NCBI GenBank assembly: GCA_001552515.1
Contig: BCRI01000068.1
Coordinates: 1-39,034 of the forward strand
Length of the DNA: 39,034 nt
Reading direction: 5' to 3'
From: Sphaerimonospora mesophila NBRC 14179 = JCM 3151
GTDB lineage: Bacteria; Actinomycetota; Actinomycetes; Streptosporangiales; Streptosporangiaceae
This document shows, piece by piece, positions 16,939 to 24,130 of the stretch (positions are counted from its first letter, which is position 1; each line of letters opens with the position of its first letter). The notes beneath the pieces are model-generated. The model was not told where the DNA came from, did no database searches, and saw only the letters and a program-made list of their open reading frames with translations. The translations under genes and the position numbers were made by a program.

Positions 16939-17988
16939 TCAGATCAGGCCCTCGGCGGACAGCCGCTCGATCACGTCACGCTGGGTCGTCGCGAAGTGCC
17001 CGCGCGAGGTCTCGCCGGGCCGCACGCTGTTCGGCGGATAGAAGGAGGTGCCGGCGTAGCTGGGCGCGTAGAGCTCGAAGCGCTGGCGGGGGAGAAGGTT
17101 CATCATCTCCGGCGTACGGCGCGCCCGGCGCAGCGCGGCCAGGTCGATCTCCGCGTTGGCGGCCATCGACTCGCCCTGACCGGCCTTGGCGATGACGATG
17201 CCGCGGTGGTCCACGATCTGGCTGCCGCCGTCGCCCGACTCCGCCGGCAGACCGGTGCCGTGCACCCCGGCCGTGTTGGCGGAGACGACGTACGCGCCGT
17301 TCTCGACCGCGCGGGCGAGCTTGGCGACGTTCTTCGGCGACAGCAGCGCGCTGCAGACCTCCGAGGAACTGTGCAGGAAAACCTCGGCGCCGCGCATGGC
17401 GAGGCAGCGGGCGACCTCGGGGAAGAGGATCTCCTCGGACGCGATCGCGGCCAGGGTGCCGATCTCGGTCCTGGCCACGGGGAAGAGCGCCTCCTCGCCG
17501 TAGACGGCCAGGTAGTCGGTGAGGATGTCGTGCGGGGTCACGGCGAACATCGAGTTGAGCCGCCGGTAACGGAGGACGACCTCGCCGCGCGGGTCGAACA
17601 CGACCGATGCCTGGAAGTAGACGCCGGGGAAGTGCTCGTCGAGTTCGTAGCCGTTCACGCACAGGAACACCCCGGCGTCGCGGGCGATCTCGGCGAGGCG
17701 GGCGTACTCCGGGCCGTCGGGCGCCAGCGCGGCCCGCTCGCACCACTCGCCGAGCGGCTCCCCGATGGGGTGGCCGGTCAGGAGGTATTCGGGCAGGACC
17801 ACGAGCCGGAGGTCCGGCCCGACGAAGCGTTTCGTCGCCGTAACCTGATCGCGGACCCGGTCGATGGCCGCGCGGATCAGGTCGCGGCTCACCGCGGCGT
17901 CGGCGGCCCGGTTGACGGCATGACACGCGGTCTGCAGCGCGACCGCGCGGTAGGCGGTCACCGGCTCACCCGCCATATCTCGACTCAC
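16939..17988 (-). CDS. Nitrilase-superfamily protein with Ser at the catalytic Cys position
   Basis: The 349-residue protein has the nitrilase alpha-beta-beta-alpha layout: Glu67 in VLPEY as the expected general base, the strand LRYRRLNSMF where the catalytic Lys normally lies, and ASEEILFPEVARCLAMRGAE, the usual nucleophile region. Aligned to the family pattern (I-C-x-D/E-x-x-FPE), the Cys position is Ser184 and the Lys position appears to be Arg142/143. Members normally hydrolyse nitriles or amides through Cys; this protein may have altered chemistry or a binding or isomerising role. GTG at 17988 is preferred, with GGAG 5 nt upstream; ATG at 17976 is the alternative. It is the first gene of unit B, directly behind operator copy 2. 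Confidence 0.8.
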   Translation of the reverse strand: MSRDMAGEPVTAYRAVALQTACHAVNRAADAAVSRDLIRAAIDRVRDQVTATKRFVGPDLRLVVLPEYLLTGHPIGEPLGEWCERAALAPDGPEYARLAEIARDAGVFLCVNGYELDEHFPGVYFQASVVFDPRGEVVLRYRRLNSMFAVTPHDILTDYLAVYGEEALFPVARTEIGTLAAIASEEILFPEVARCLAMRGAEVFLHSSSEVCSALLSPKNVAKLARAVENGAYVVSANTAGVHGTGLPAESGDGGSQIVDHRGIVIAKAGQGESMAANAEIDLAALRRARRTPEMMNLLPRQRFELYAPSYAGTSFYPPNSVRPGETSRGHFATTQRDVIERLSAEGLI

Positions 17989-17997
17989 AGGGGCTCC

Positions 17998-18022
17998 GTT
18001 CCACACATCGAAACGCTGTTTC
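17998..18022 (-). promoter_or_regulatory. Three-half-site operator, copy 2
   Basis: In the direction of transcription: GAAAC-AGC-GTTTC-GATGTGT-GGAAC. It lies 10 bp before the GTG start of unit B and 7 bp after a likely -10 (TATAGT at 18030-18035 on the - strand). The N3/N7 spacing is identical to the other six copies. Confidence 0.8.
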
Positions 18023-18029
18023 TATCTGG

Positions 18030-18035
18030 ACTATA
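18030..18035 (-). promoter_or_regulatory. Likely -10 element of unit B
   Basis: TATAGT on the - strand. No good TTGAC-type -35 is seen 16-19 bp upstream, so this promoter is weaker or needs an activator, unlike the other island promoters. Confidence 0.45.
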
Positions 18036-18073
18036 GGGAAGAGTCTCCCGGATGGGGAAGTCCCGGGGGTTCA

Positions 18074-18103
18074 TTGACATGGACAGGGCCGCCGCTCTAG
18101 CGT
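18074..18103 (+). promoter_or_regulatory. Promoter of unit C
   Basis: TTGACA at 18074-18079 and TAGCGT at 18098-18103 with 18-bp spacing. The operator starts at the next base. Confidence 0.6.
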
Positions 18104-18128
18104 GAAACGGCGTTCCGTCCCACGGAAC
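18104..18128 (+). promoter_or_regulatory. Three-half-site operator, copy 3
   Basis: GAAAC-GGC-GTTCC-GTCCCAC-GGAAC. The two right-hand half-sites form a 7-bp inverted repeat (GTTCCGT, ACGGAAC). It lies 28 bp before the TTG start of unit C and 81 bp from copy 2, so the divergent promoters of units B and C each have their own operator. Confidence 0.82.
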
Positions 18129-18156
18129 ATGGGTCTCGATGAAACGGAGGCACGGT

Positions 18157-18999
18157 TTGTCGCTCGGAGCGGTAGTGGAGGCCGTCATCGCATGCCGGGA
18201 TGTCGAGGCGTCGGTCGCCTTCCATACCCGGGCGTTCGGCCTCGACGTGATCGAACGGAACGGCGCGGAGGCGCTCATCGGGGTCGACGGTGTCGAGACC
18301 GGCCGGATCAGGCTCGTCCCCGCTCCCGACGGCGCGGCGGCGTCCGCCGACCCGCGGATCTGGGACATCGGCCCCCGGCTGCTCGGCATGTACTCCAGGG
18401 ACCTCGCGCGGACGACCCGGATGATCGACGAGGCCGGCGGCCGGTCCCGGCCGATCGCGACCTATCCGTACGGCTCCGGCTCGATGAGCGAATGCGTCGC
18501 CCTCGGCACCGACGGTGTCTGGTGGACGCTGCCGCAGACGGGCGCCGCGCACCGGCCCAGCCCCGCGCTGGAGGGAGACCCGGACCGGCTGCACGGCGAG
18601 TTGCACACGGCCGTCATCGTGCCCGCCGACCACGACGAGGCGCTGCGCTTCTTCGTCGACGGCGGCGGGCTGTCCGTCCTGTTCGACGGCGAGATGAACG
18701 GGGAGACGTTCGAGCACATGGTGGGCATGCCCGGCGGGGCGAGCCTGCGGCTCTCCTTCCTCGTCTCCGCCGACCAGGCCCCCGCCCGTTTCGAGATCAT
18801 GTCGTTCACCGGGGTCGACGCGGCCGACCTGTCGGATCGGCGGCTCGGGCTGCGCCGGGTGGCGTTCGCGGCGGACGACCCCGGCGCGATGGCGGCCACG
18901 CTGGAGGCGTACGGCGGCGTCCGCCTCGGCGAGCGCGTCCTGCGCGGGCCGGCCGGCCTGGAGGTGGAGCTGCGCGAGCCGCCGGGAGGTGCGCGATGA
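18157..18999 (+). CDS. VOC-superfamily protein, two glyoxalase-like domains
   Basis: The 280-residue protein contains two vicinal-oxygen-chelate repeats: about 1-130, starting VVEAVIACRDVEASVAFHT, and about 140-275, starting HTAVIVPADHDEALRFF. VOC enzymes (extradiol dioxygenases, glyoxalases, epimerases) bind a metal with His and Glu; candidate ligands are the His in GELHTA and the Glu in RFEIMS, without certainty. TTG at 18157 is preferred because GGAGG lies 6 nt upstream; the in-frame ATG at 18139 would place the Shine-Dalgarno inside the gene. It is the first gene of unit C, and its stop overlaps the flavoprotein start by ATGA. Confidence 0.8.
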   Translation: MSLGAVVEAVIACRDVEASVAFHTRAFGLDVIERNGAEALIGVDGVETGRIRLVPAPDGAAASADPRIWDIGPRLLGMYSRDLARTTRMIDEAGGRSRPIATYPYGSGSMSECVALGTDGVWWTLPQTGAAHRPSPALEGDPDRLHGELHTAVIVPADHDEALRFFVDGGGLSVLFDGEMNGETFEHMVGMPGGASLRLSFLVSADQAPARFEIMSFTGVDAADLSDRRLGLRRVAFAADDPGAMAATLEAYGGVRLGERVLRGPAGLEVELREPPGGAR

Positions 19000-20495
19000 C
19001 CGCGGCGAATCTCGGGCATGCGGCGGATCTGGGGCATTTCGATGTCGTGGTCGTCGGGGCCGGGACCGGCGGCCTGTGCGTCGCCATCGAGGCGGCGGAC
19101 GGGGGCGCGAGCGTTCTCGTCGTCGACAAGCTCTCCGACGTGGGCGGCATGCTGCACATCGCCAACGGCGAGTTCAGCGGAGCCGGCACCCGGCGTCAGG
19201 CCGCCCGCGGCATCGAGGACAGCCCAGAACGCCACTTCGACGACGTGATGCGGCTCTCTCACGGCAGGGCCGACCGGGATCTCGTCTGGCAGACGGTGCG
19301 GGCACAGGGCGACACGGTCGACTGGCTGGAGAGCCTGGGCTTCGACTTCGACCCGGCGACCCCGGGTCTCGTCCACGGTCACGAGGTCTACTCGGTGCCG
19401 CGCACCTATTGGGGCGTCGAGTTCGGCAGATCGGTGCTGCGCGTGCTGCGGCGGCGTCTCGACGACGTCGTCGCGTCGGGCGCCGTACGGCTGCTCCTCG
19501 GCACGCGGATCAGCGGCGCCGTGGTGGAGGACGGCAGGGTGAGCGGCGTCACCGGGACCGACGCCGACGGCCGTGAGGTGGTCGCACGCGGCGACGCGAT
19601 CGTGCTCGCCACCGGCGGGTACGACGCCAACCCCGGCCTGCGCAACGAGTTCCTGCCGCCCGGCTGCGAGAACGCGATCATCGCCTGTCTCGACCACGCC
19701 ACCGGCGACGGCCTGGTGCTGGCCACCGAGATCGGTGCCGACGTCAGCCGCGACGGGTTCTTCATCCCGGTGATGGGGTTGATCCCCGACCCGGATCGCC
19801 AGGGTTTCGCGGTGGACTACCGGGAGGCGTTCGTGGAGGTCGCCCCGGCCTACCGGACCCCCTACGAGATCTGGGTCAACCGCGACGGCAGGCGCTTCGT
19901 CGCTGAGGACGGCACCAGCCCCGAGCATCGGGAGCGTGCGCTGCTGCGCCAGCCGGGAATCACCATGTACGTCGTCTGGGATCGGGCGATCGCCGAGACC
20001 GCCGAGCCGCTGATCCGCAACGGGGCGGGGGACTGGACCCGCGAACGCATGCTCGCCGAGTGCGAGCGCGGCCGGTGGATCGTCGCGGCCGACACCCTGG
20101 AGGAGCTCGCCGAGCGGCTCGGGGTGGACGCCGCCGGCCTCACCGAGACCGTGGAGCGCTACAACGCGGCGGTCGACGCCGGGCACGACCCCGAGCACGG
20201 GCGGACGACCCTGCCCATGCCCATCGGGGAACCGCCATATTACGCGCTCACCTCGGTGGCGGCCTCCCTGCTCAGCCGCGACGGCCTGCGGGTGAACGGC
20301 GACCTCGCCGTGCTCGATCGCCGGGGCGCCGCCATCCCGGGCCTGTACGCCGTGGGCGAGGTCCTCGGCAACAACGTCTTCGCCGGCGACAACTACGTCG
20401 GCGGCATGAGCGTGACCCCGGCCATGACCCTCGGCCGCCGGCTCGGGGCGCGGCTCGCGGCGGAGCGCCGTACCACCGGACAGGGGATTGCGTGA
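18996..20495 (+). CDS. FAD-dependent dehydrogenase, second paralogue
   Basis: The 499-residue FAD-binding-2 family protein has VVVVGAGTGG at about 18-27, IVLATGGYDANPG in the middle, and a C-terminal FAD block with GLYAVGEVLGNN, then GGMSVTPAMTLGRRLG. It shares with the flavoprotein at 13977-15404 the SGAGTRRQAxRGIxDS-type segment, a GHE-x-Y element and an RTYxGV element, which in this family lie near the substrate. The two probably act on related intermediates, for example successive ring desaturations or reductions; this is inference. ATG at 18996 overlaps the preceding stop and the TGA overlaps the next ATG (TGATG at 20493-20497), so unit C is tightly coupled. Confidence 0.88.
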   Translation: MTAANLGHAADLGHFDVVVVGAGTGGLCVAIEAADGGASVLVVDKLSDVGGMLHIANGEFSGAGTRRQAARGIEDSPERHFDDVMRLSHGRADRDLVWQTVRAQGDTVDWLESLGFDFDPATPGLVHGHEVYSVPRTYWGVEFGRSVLRVLRRRLDDVVASGAVRLLLGTRISGAVVEDGRVSGVTGTDADGREVVARGDAIVLATGGYDANPGLRNEFLPPGCENAIIACLDHATGDGLVLATEIGADVSRDGFFIPVMGLIPDPDRQGFAVDYREAFVEVAPAYRTPYEIWVNRDGRRFVAEDGTSPEHRERALLRQPGITMYVVWDRAIAETAEPLIRNGAGDWTRERMLAECERGRWIVAADTLEELAERLGVDAAGLTETVERYNAAVDAGHDPEHGRTTLPMPIGEPPYYALTSVAASLLSRDGLRVNGDLAVLDRRGAAIPGLYAVGEVLGNNVFAGDNYVGGMSVTPAMTLGRRLGARLAAERRTTGQGIA

Positions 20496-21472
20496 TGGCG
20501 GCCCACGGCCCCGCGCCGCTCATCGAGAGCGTCACCTCGGCGGTGCTCGGCGTCAGCGACTTCGCCGCCCACCTCGACCTGTACTGCGGCGAGCTCGGGT
20601 TCGAGGTGGCGGCCGAGGGCGTCGTGCCGGCGGCCGACGCCGTACGCCTGTGGGGCGACGGACTCGGCGACGTGGAGTGCAGGCTGCTCACCGCCGCGGG
20701 CGCGGACACGGGACGGATCCACCTGCTGAAGGTCGCCGATCCGGTGGCTCCCGCCGCGCATCCCCACACGCTGGATCTCGGCCTCGCCGGCATCGACCTC
20801 TACACCCGCGACATCCAGGCGTCCCACGACCGCCTCCAGACGCTGGGGCACCGCTGGGGCAGCAGGCCCTCGACCTACGAGGTGCCGCTGGGCGACAAGA
20901 CCGTGACGGTCACCGAGGGCTTCTGCTTCGGGCCGGACGGGACCGACATCGTCTTCGTGCAGCCCGGCAACGCGCGCGGCACGGTCGCCTGGGCGGCCGA
21001 CCCCGCCCGGCACTACACCGAGCTGACCTCCGTCGTTTGTCACGTTCCAGACATGGCGGCCGAGCTGCGGTTCTGGGGTCCCGACGGGCTCGGGCTGGCG
21101 GTCTGGTACGACGTGACGTTCAGCTCGCCCGGGCTGGAGGCGATGGCGGACCTGCCCGCGGGCACCGAGATCCGGCTGGCCCTCGTCGCCGGAGCCGGCG
21201 GCGGGACCACCCGCATCGAGATCGTCGACGTCGCCGGGGCTGAGCGCGGAGTGGACCGCCGCGCGTCGCAGCGGCCCGCCCGCGGCCTCGGGCACACGGG
21301 ATGGTCGGTGCGCACGCGGGACCTCGATGCGGCGCTGTCCCGCGCGGAGCGCACCGGCGGGCGGGTGACCTGCCGCCCCTTCGAGACCACGACGCCGCTG
21401 CACGGCGCCGCCCGGCTCGCCGTGGTCGACACCCCGAACGGCATCTCCATCGAGCTCTGGCAGCCGCGATGA
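20495..21472 (+). CDS. VOC-superfamily protein, two-domain
   Basis: The 325-residue protein has repeated VOC modules. The first begins near residue 10 (ESVTSAVLGVSDFAAHLDLY), and later segments include LTSVVCHVPDMAAELRFW and GHTGWSVRTRDLDAALSRAE, ending with the typical ISIELWQ strand carrying a candidate metal Glu. The length equals that of the VOC protein at 28152-29129 (325 residues), so the two may be paralogues. It may be a ring-cleaving dioxygenase, isomerase or epimerase; the sequence does not choose. It is the last gene of unit C; its start overlaps the flavoprotein stop by one base. Confidence 0.78.
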   Translation: MAAHGPAPLIESVTSAVLGVSDFAAHLDLYCGELGFEVAAEGVVPAADAVRLWGDGLGDVECRLLTAAGADTGRIHLLKVADPVAPAAHPHTLDLGLAGIDLYTRDIQASHDRLQTLGHRWGSRPSTYEVPLGDKTVTVTEGFCFGPDGTDIVFVQPGNARGTVAWAADPARHYTELTSVVCHVPDMAAELRFWGPDGLGLAVWYDVTFSSPGLEAMADLPAGTEIRLALVAGAGGGTTRIEIVDVAGAERGVDRRASQRPARGLGHTGWSVRTRDLDAALSRAERTGGRVTCRPFETTTPLHGAARLAVVDTPNGISIELWQPR

Positions 21473-21517
21473 GCCGCTCTGGGCGATTTCAACTGGATTA
21501 AACATCAGACTAATTCG

Positions 21518-21546
21518 TTGACATGGGGCGTCCGGATTCCTAGGCT
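21518..21546 (+). promoter_or_regulatory. Promoter of unit D
   Basis: TTGACA at 21518-21523 and TAGGCT at 21541-21546 with the ideal 17-bp spacing. The operator begins 4 bp after the -10. Confidence 0.72.
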
Positions 21547-21550
21547 CCCC

Positions 21551-21575
21551 GTAACGCTGTTCCGCACAGTGGAAT
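21551..21575 (+). promoter_or_regulatory. Three-half-site operator, copy 4
   Basis: GTAAC-GCT-GTTCC-GCACAGT-GGAAT, same orientation relative to transcription as copies 1-3, 5 and 6. It lies 38 bp before the GTG start of unit D. Confidence 0.8.
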
Positions 21576-21613
21576 ATTCGGCTTGAGATTGAGAAAACAG
21601 GAGGTGGTGGCAC

Positions 21614-22846
21614 GTGCGCGGGCCAGGTATGCGATGGGTGGCGGCGGCGGCCGTGGGTGCGCTGGTGCTCTCCGGGTGCGCGAGCAAGGAGGAGCGGGCC
21701 GCCACGACGGGTGAGACGAGCGGCTCGGGCTGGAGCGCGGGCGCGGACACCATCAAGATCGGGCTCATCAGTCCCATGACCGGTGCCTACTCGATCCTCG
21801 GGATCCTCCAGGAGAACTCGATCCGGGTGGAGCTGGACCGCATCAACCAGGCGGGCGGCGTCGGCGGAGCCAAGCTGGAGCTGGTCGTGCGGGACTCCGC
21901 GCTCGACCCGGGCAAGGCCGTGCAGGCGGTCAACGAGCTGGTGGGCGACAGCCAGGTCAAGATGGTCGTCGGACCCTCGCTGTCGGCCTTCTACAACGCC
22001 TCCAAGGACATCTACGAGCAGAACCGCCTGCTCAACTGCCAGCCGGGCGTCGGCACCGGCGACTTCAGCGTCCTGAAGTACGGCTTCCGCTCCCAGGAGC
22101 CCAACGAGGTCGGCGTCGAGAGGCTGGTGCACTACCTGCAGAGCCAGAACGTCACGTCGCTCGGGCTCGTGTACGAGGCCGACGACACCGGTAAGGCCAC
22201 GGACGCCTACCTCAAGGAGTTCTCCCCCAAGTACGGCATCACCTACCTGGGCTACCAGCAGACCCGGCCCGATGACCAGTCGCACCGGCCGTACCTCGAC
22301 AAGCTCAAGGACGCGGGGGCCATCGTGGTCTCCAGCAACGCCGGCGGCGCCAAGACGATGGCCGCGGCGGACGAGGCGGGCTACAAGGGCCTGCTGACCG
22401 GCACGTCCGGGCTGCAGAACGTGTCGTTCCTCGACGCGGCGGGCGACCTCGCGATCGGCTCGATCTTCGTGGCGGGCAACCTGCAGTTCAACATCCGCGA
22501 CCGCGCCACGTGGAAGCCCGGATACCGCGCTCACGTCGAGGAGGTCGAGAAGCGGTTCGGCCTCGTCGAGGGGCCGAAGTCGGGCGCCAAGATGCCGAAG
22601 GGCACGGCCATCGCGGCCGACTGCGTCAAGGCGTTCGCGGCGGCGGCGGACAGCGCGAAGTCGGTCGAGCCCGAGAAGCTGGCGGAGGCGATGGCGCAGC
22701 TCGACATTCCCGACACCGAGACCCCGTCCGGCAACGGGATCAAGCCGGCGGACCACGAGTTCTACCACGTCGGCGACATCCACATCTACCGCTGGGACAA
22801 GGACGCGGACGGCTGGTTCATCACCGACGTCACCCCCAAGTCCTGA
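21614..22846 (+). CDS. Liv-type ABC solute-binding lipoprotein 1
   Basis: The 410-residue protein starts with a short lipoprotein signal (lipobox LSGC, Cys22) and continues as a type-I periplasmic-binding fold of the branched-chain amino acid/amide class: IKIGLISPMTGAYS near 47, AGGVGGAKLELVVRDS near 80, and VVGPSLSAFYNAS. It would capture a small organic solute outside the membrane for an ABC importer. It has close relatives at 22883-24112 and 35310-36539, all with the lipobox Cys at position 22. No permease gene follows in this unit, so it probably delivers to the LivH/LivM-LivG system at 36588-39034. GTG at 21614 has AGGAGG upstream; ATG at 21629 is a possible alternative. Confidence 0.9.
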   Translation: MRGPGMRWVAAAAVGALVLSGCASKEERAATTGETSGSGWSAGADTIKIGLISPMTGAYSILGILQENSIRVELDRINQAGGVGGAKLELVVRDSALDPGKAVQAVNELVGDSQVKMVVGPSLSAFYNASKDIYEQNRLLNCQPGVGTGDFSVLKYGFRSQEPNEVGVERLVHYLQSQNVTSLGLVYEADDTGKATDAYLKEFSPKYGITYLGYQQTRPDDQSHRPYLDKLKDAGAIVVSSNAGGAKTMAAADEAGYKGLLTGTSGLQNVSFLDAAGDLAIGSIFVAGNLQFNIRDRATWKPGYRAHVEEVEKRFGLVEGPKSGAKMPKGTAIAADCVKAFAAAADSAKSVEPEKLAEAMAQLDIPDTETPSGNGIKPADHEFYHVGDIHIYRWDKDADGWFITDVTPKS

Positions 22847-22882
22847 CAAAGCCTGTTGTTTTTCGCCCGAAAGGATCCCCCG

Positions 22883-24112
22883 ATGACCTTCACCACCGGT
22901 CGCAAGCTGACCGCGCTTCTCGGCGCGGCGCTGCTGCTCACCGCCTGTGCGGGAAAGGAAGAACGCGCCGGAGGCACACAGGCCGCCTCCGGTAACGGCT
23001 GGAGCGCCGGCCTTCCGGTGGTGAAGGTCGGCCTCATCGGCCCCATGACCGGGCCGTTCGCCGTCGCCGGCATCTCGCTGGAGAACTCGCTGAAGGTCGA
23101 GATCGACAGGCTCAACGGCGAGGGCGGCGTCGGCGGGGCCAAGCTCGAACTCGTGGTCCGCGACTCCGGCCTCGACCCGGCCAAGGCCGTGCAGGCAGCC
23201 AACGAGTTCGCCGGCGACAACAGCATCGGGCTGGTGGTCGGGCCCGCTCTGTCGGCGTTCTACAACGCGGCCAAGGGCAGCTTCGAAAGCAGCAAGAAGA
23301 TCAACTGCCAGCCCATGGTCGCGACCGGCGACTTCAGCACGCTGAAGTACGGCTTCCGCGCGCAGGACCCGGTCAGCCTCGACGTCGCCAAGATGATCGA
23401 GTACATCAAGGACACCGGGGCCACCTCGATCGGCGTCATCTACGAGGGAGACGACGCGGGCAAGGGCACCGCGGACGAGGTCAAGGCCCAGGCGGAGGCG
23501 GCCGGCCTCACCTGGAAGGGGTTCGAGGCGACCCGGCCCGACGACCAGTCGCACCGCGCGTACGTCGACAGGCTCAAGGACGCCGGCGCGATCTGGATCT
23601 CCAACTCCGCGAGCGGCGCCAAGACCATGGCCGCCGCGAGCGAGGCGGGCTACAAGGGCCTCATCGTCGGCGGCTCGGGGGCGCGCAACATCTCGTTCGT
23701 CGAGGCGGCCGGCGACGCGGCGGACGGCGCGCTCTTCAGCGCCACCTACTACCCCTATCCGAGCCGCGACGCCCGGGACACCTGGAAGGCGGGCTACCGG
23801 CAGCACATCGAGGAGATCGAGAAGCGGTTCGGCAAGAACGTGGGCCCGAAGACCGGGGCCGAGTCGCCCAAGGCCGCGGAGATCGCCGCCGACTGCGTGC
23901 TCGCGTACGTGAAGGCGGCCGACCAGGCCCGCTCCATCGACCCCGACGCCGTCGCGGCGGCGATCGAGAACCTGGAGATCTCGGAGCAGGAGACCCCCTC
24001 CGGCAACTCCATCTCACCCGAGAAGCACGAGTTCTTCGGGATGGACGACATCCACGTCTACCAGTGGAAGAAGGACGACCAGGGCTGGACCACCGTCGAA
24101 GTCACCAAGTGA
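22883..24112 (+). CDS. Liv-type ABC solute-binding lipoprotein 2
   Basis: The 409-residue protein is a tandem paralogue of the preceding gene, sharing the VGLIGPMTGPFAVAGI, GGVGGAKLELVVRDSGLDPA and RPDDQSHRAYVDRL segments. The lipobox is LTAC with Cys22. ATG at 22883 is chosen because AAAGGA lies 8 nt upstream and it places the signal peptide at the N-terminus. The 36-bp gap to the previous gene shows no promoter, so it is co-transcribed. Ligand specificity may differ from its neighbour, since the loop before the lipobox and the segment after RNISF diverge. No transport genes lie beside it. Confidence 0.9.
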   Translation: MTFTTGRKLTALLGAALLLTACAGKEERAGGTQAASGNGWSAGLPVVKVGLIGPMTGPFAVAGISLENSLKVEIDRLNGEGGVGGAKLELVVRDSGLDPAKAVQAANEFAGDNSIGLVVGPALSAFYNAAKGSFESSKKINCQPMVATGDFSTLKYGFRAQDPVSLDVAKMIEYIKDTGATSIGVIYEGDDAGKGTADEVKAQAEAAGLTWKGFEATRPDDQSHRAYVDRLKDAGAIWISNSASGAKTMAAASEAGYKGLIVGGSGARNISFVEAAGDAADGALFSATYYPYPSRDARDTWKAGYRQHIEEIEKRFGKNVGPKTGAESPKAAEIAADCVLAYVKAADQARSIDPDAVAAAIENLEISEQETPSGNSISPEKHEFFGMDDIHVYQWKKDDQGWTTVEVTK

Positions 24113-24130
24113 CGGCAGCGCGGAACGCGC

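Noticed and set aside
15421-18036. Long + strand open frame opposite unit B
   Set aside because: Antisense to the nitrilase-fold and aldehyde dehydrogenase genes, whose motifs are unambiguous; low-complexity translation.
18104-18128. KstR-type steroid operator
   Set aside because: The GRAAC...GTTYC core resembles KstR sites (TNNAACNNGTTNNA), but the spacer here is always 3 rather than 2 bp and a third half-site is fixed at N7, so it is a different element.
20393-23806. Long - strand open frame spanning a VOC gene and two binding-protein genes
   Set aside because: It crosses several clear + strand genes, the operator and a promoter, and its product is low-complexity Arg/Gly/Val without family motifs.
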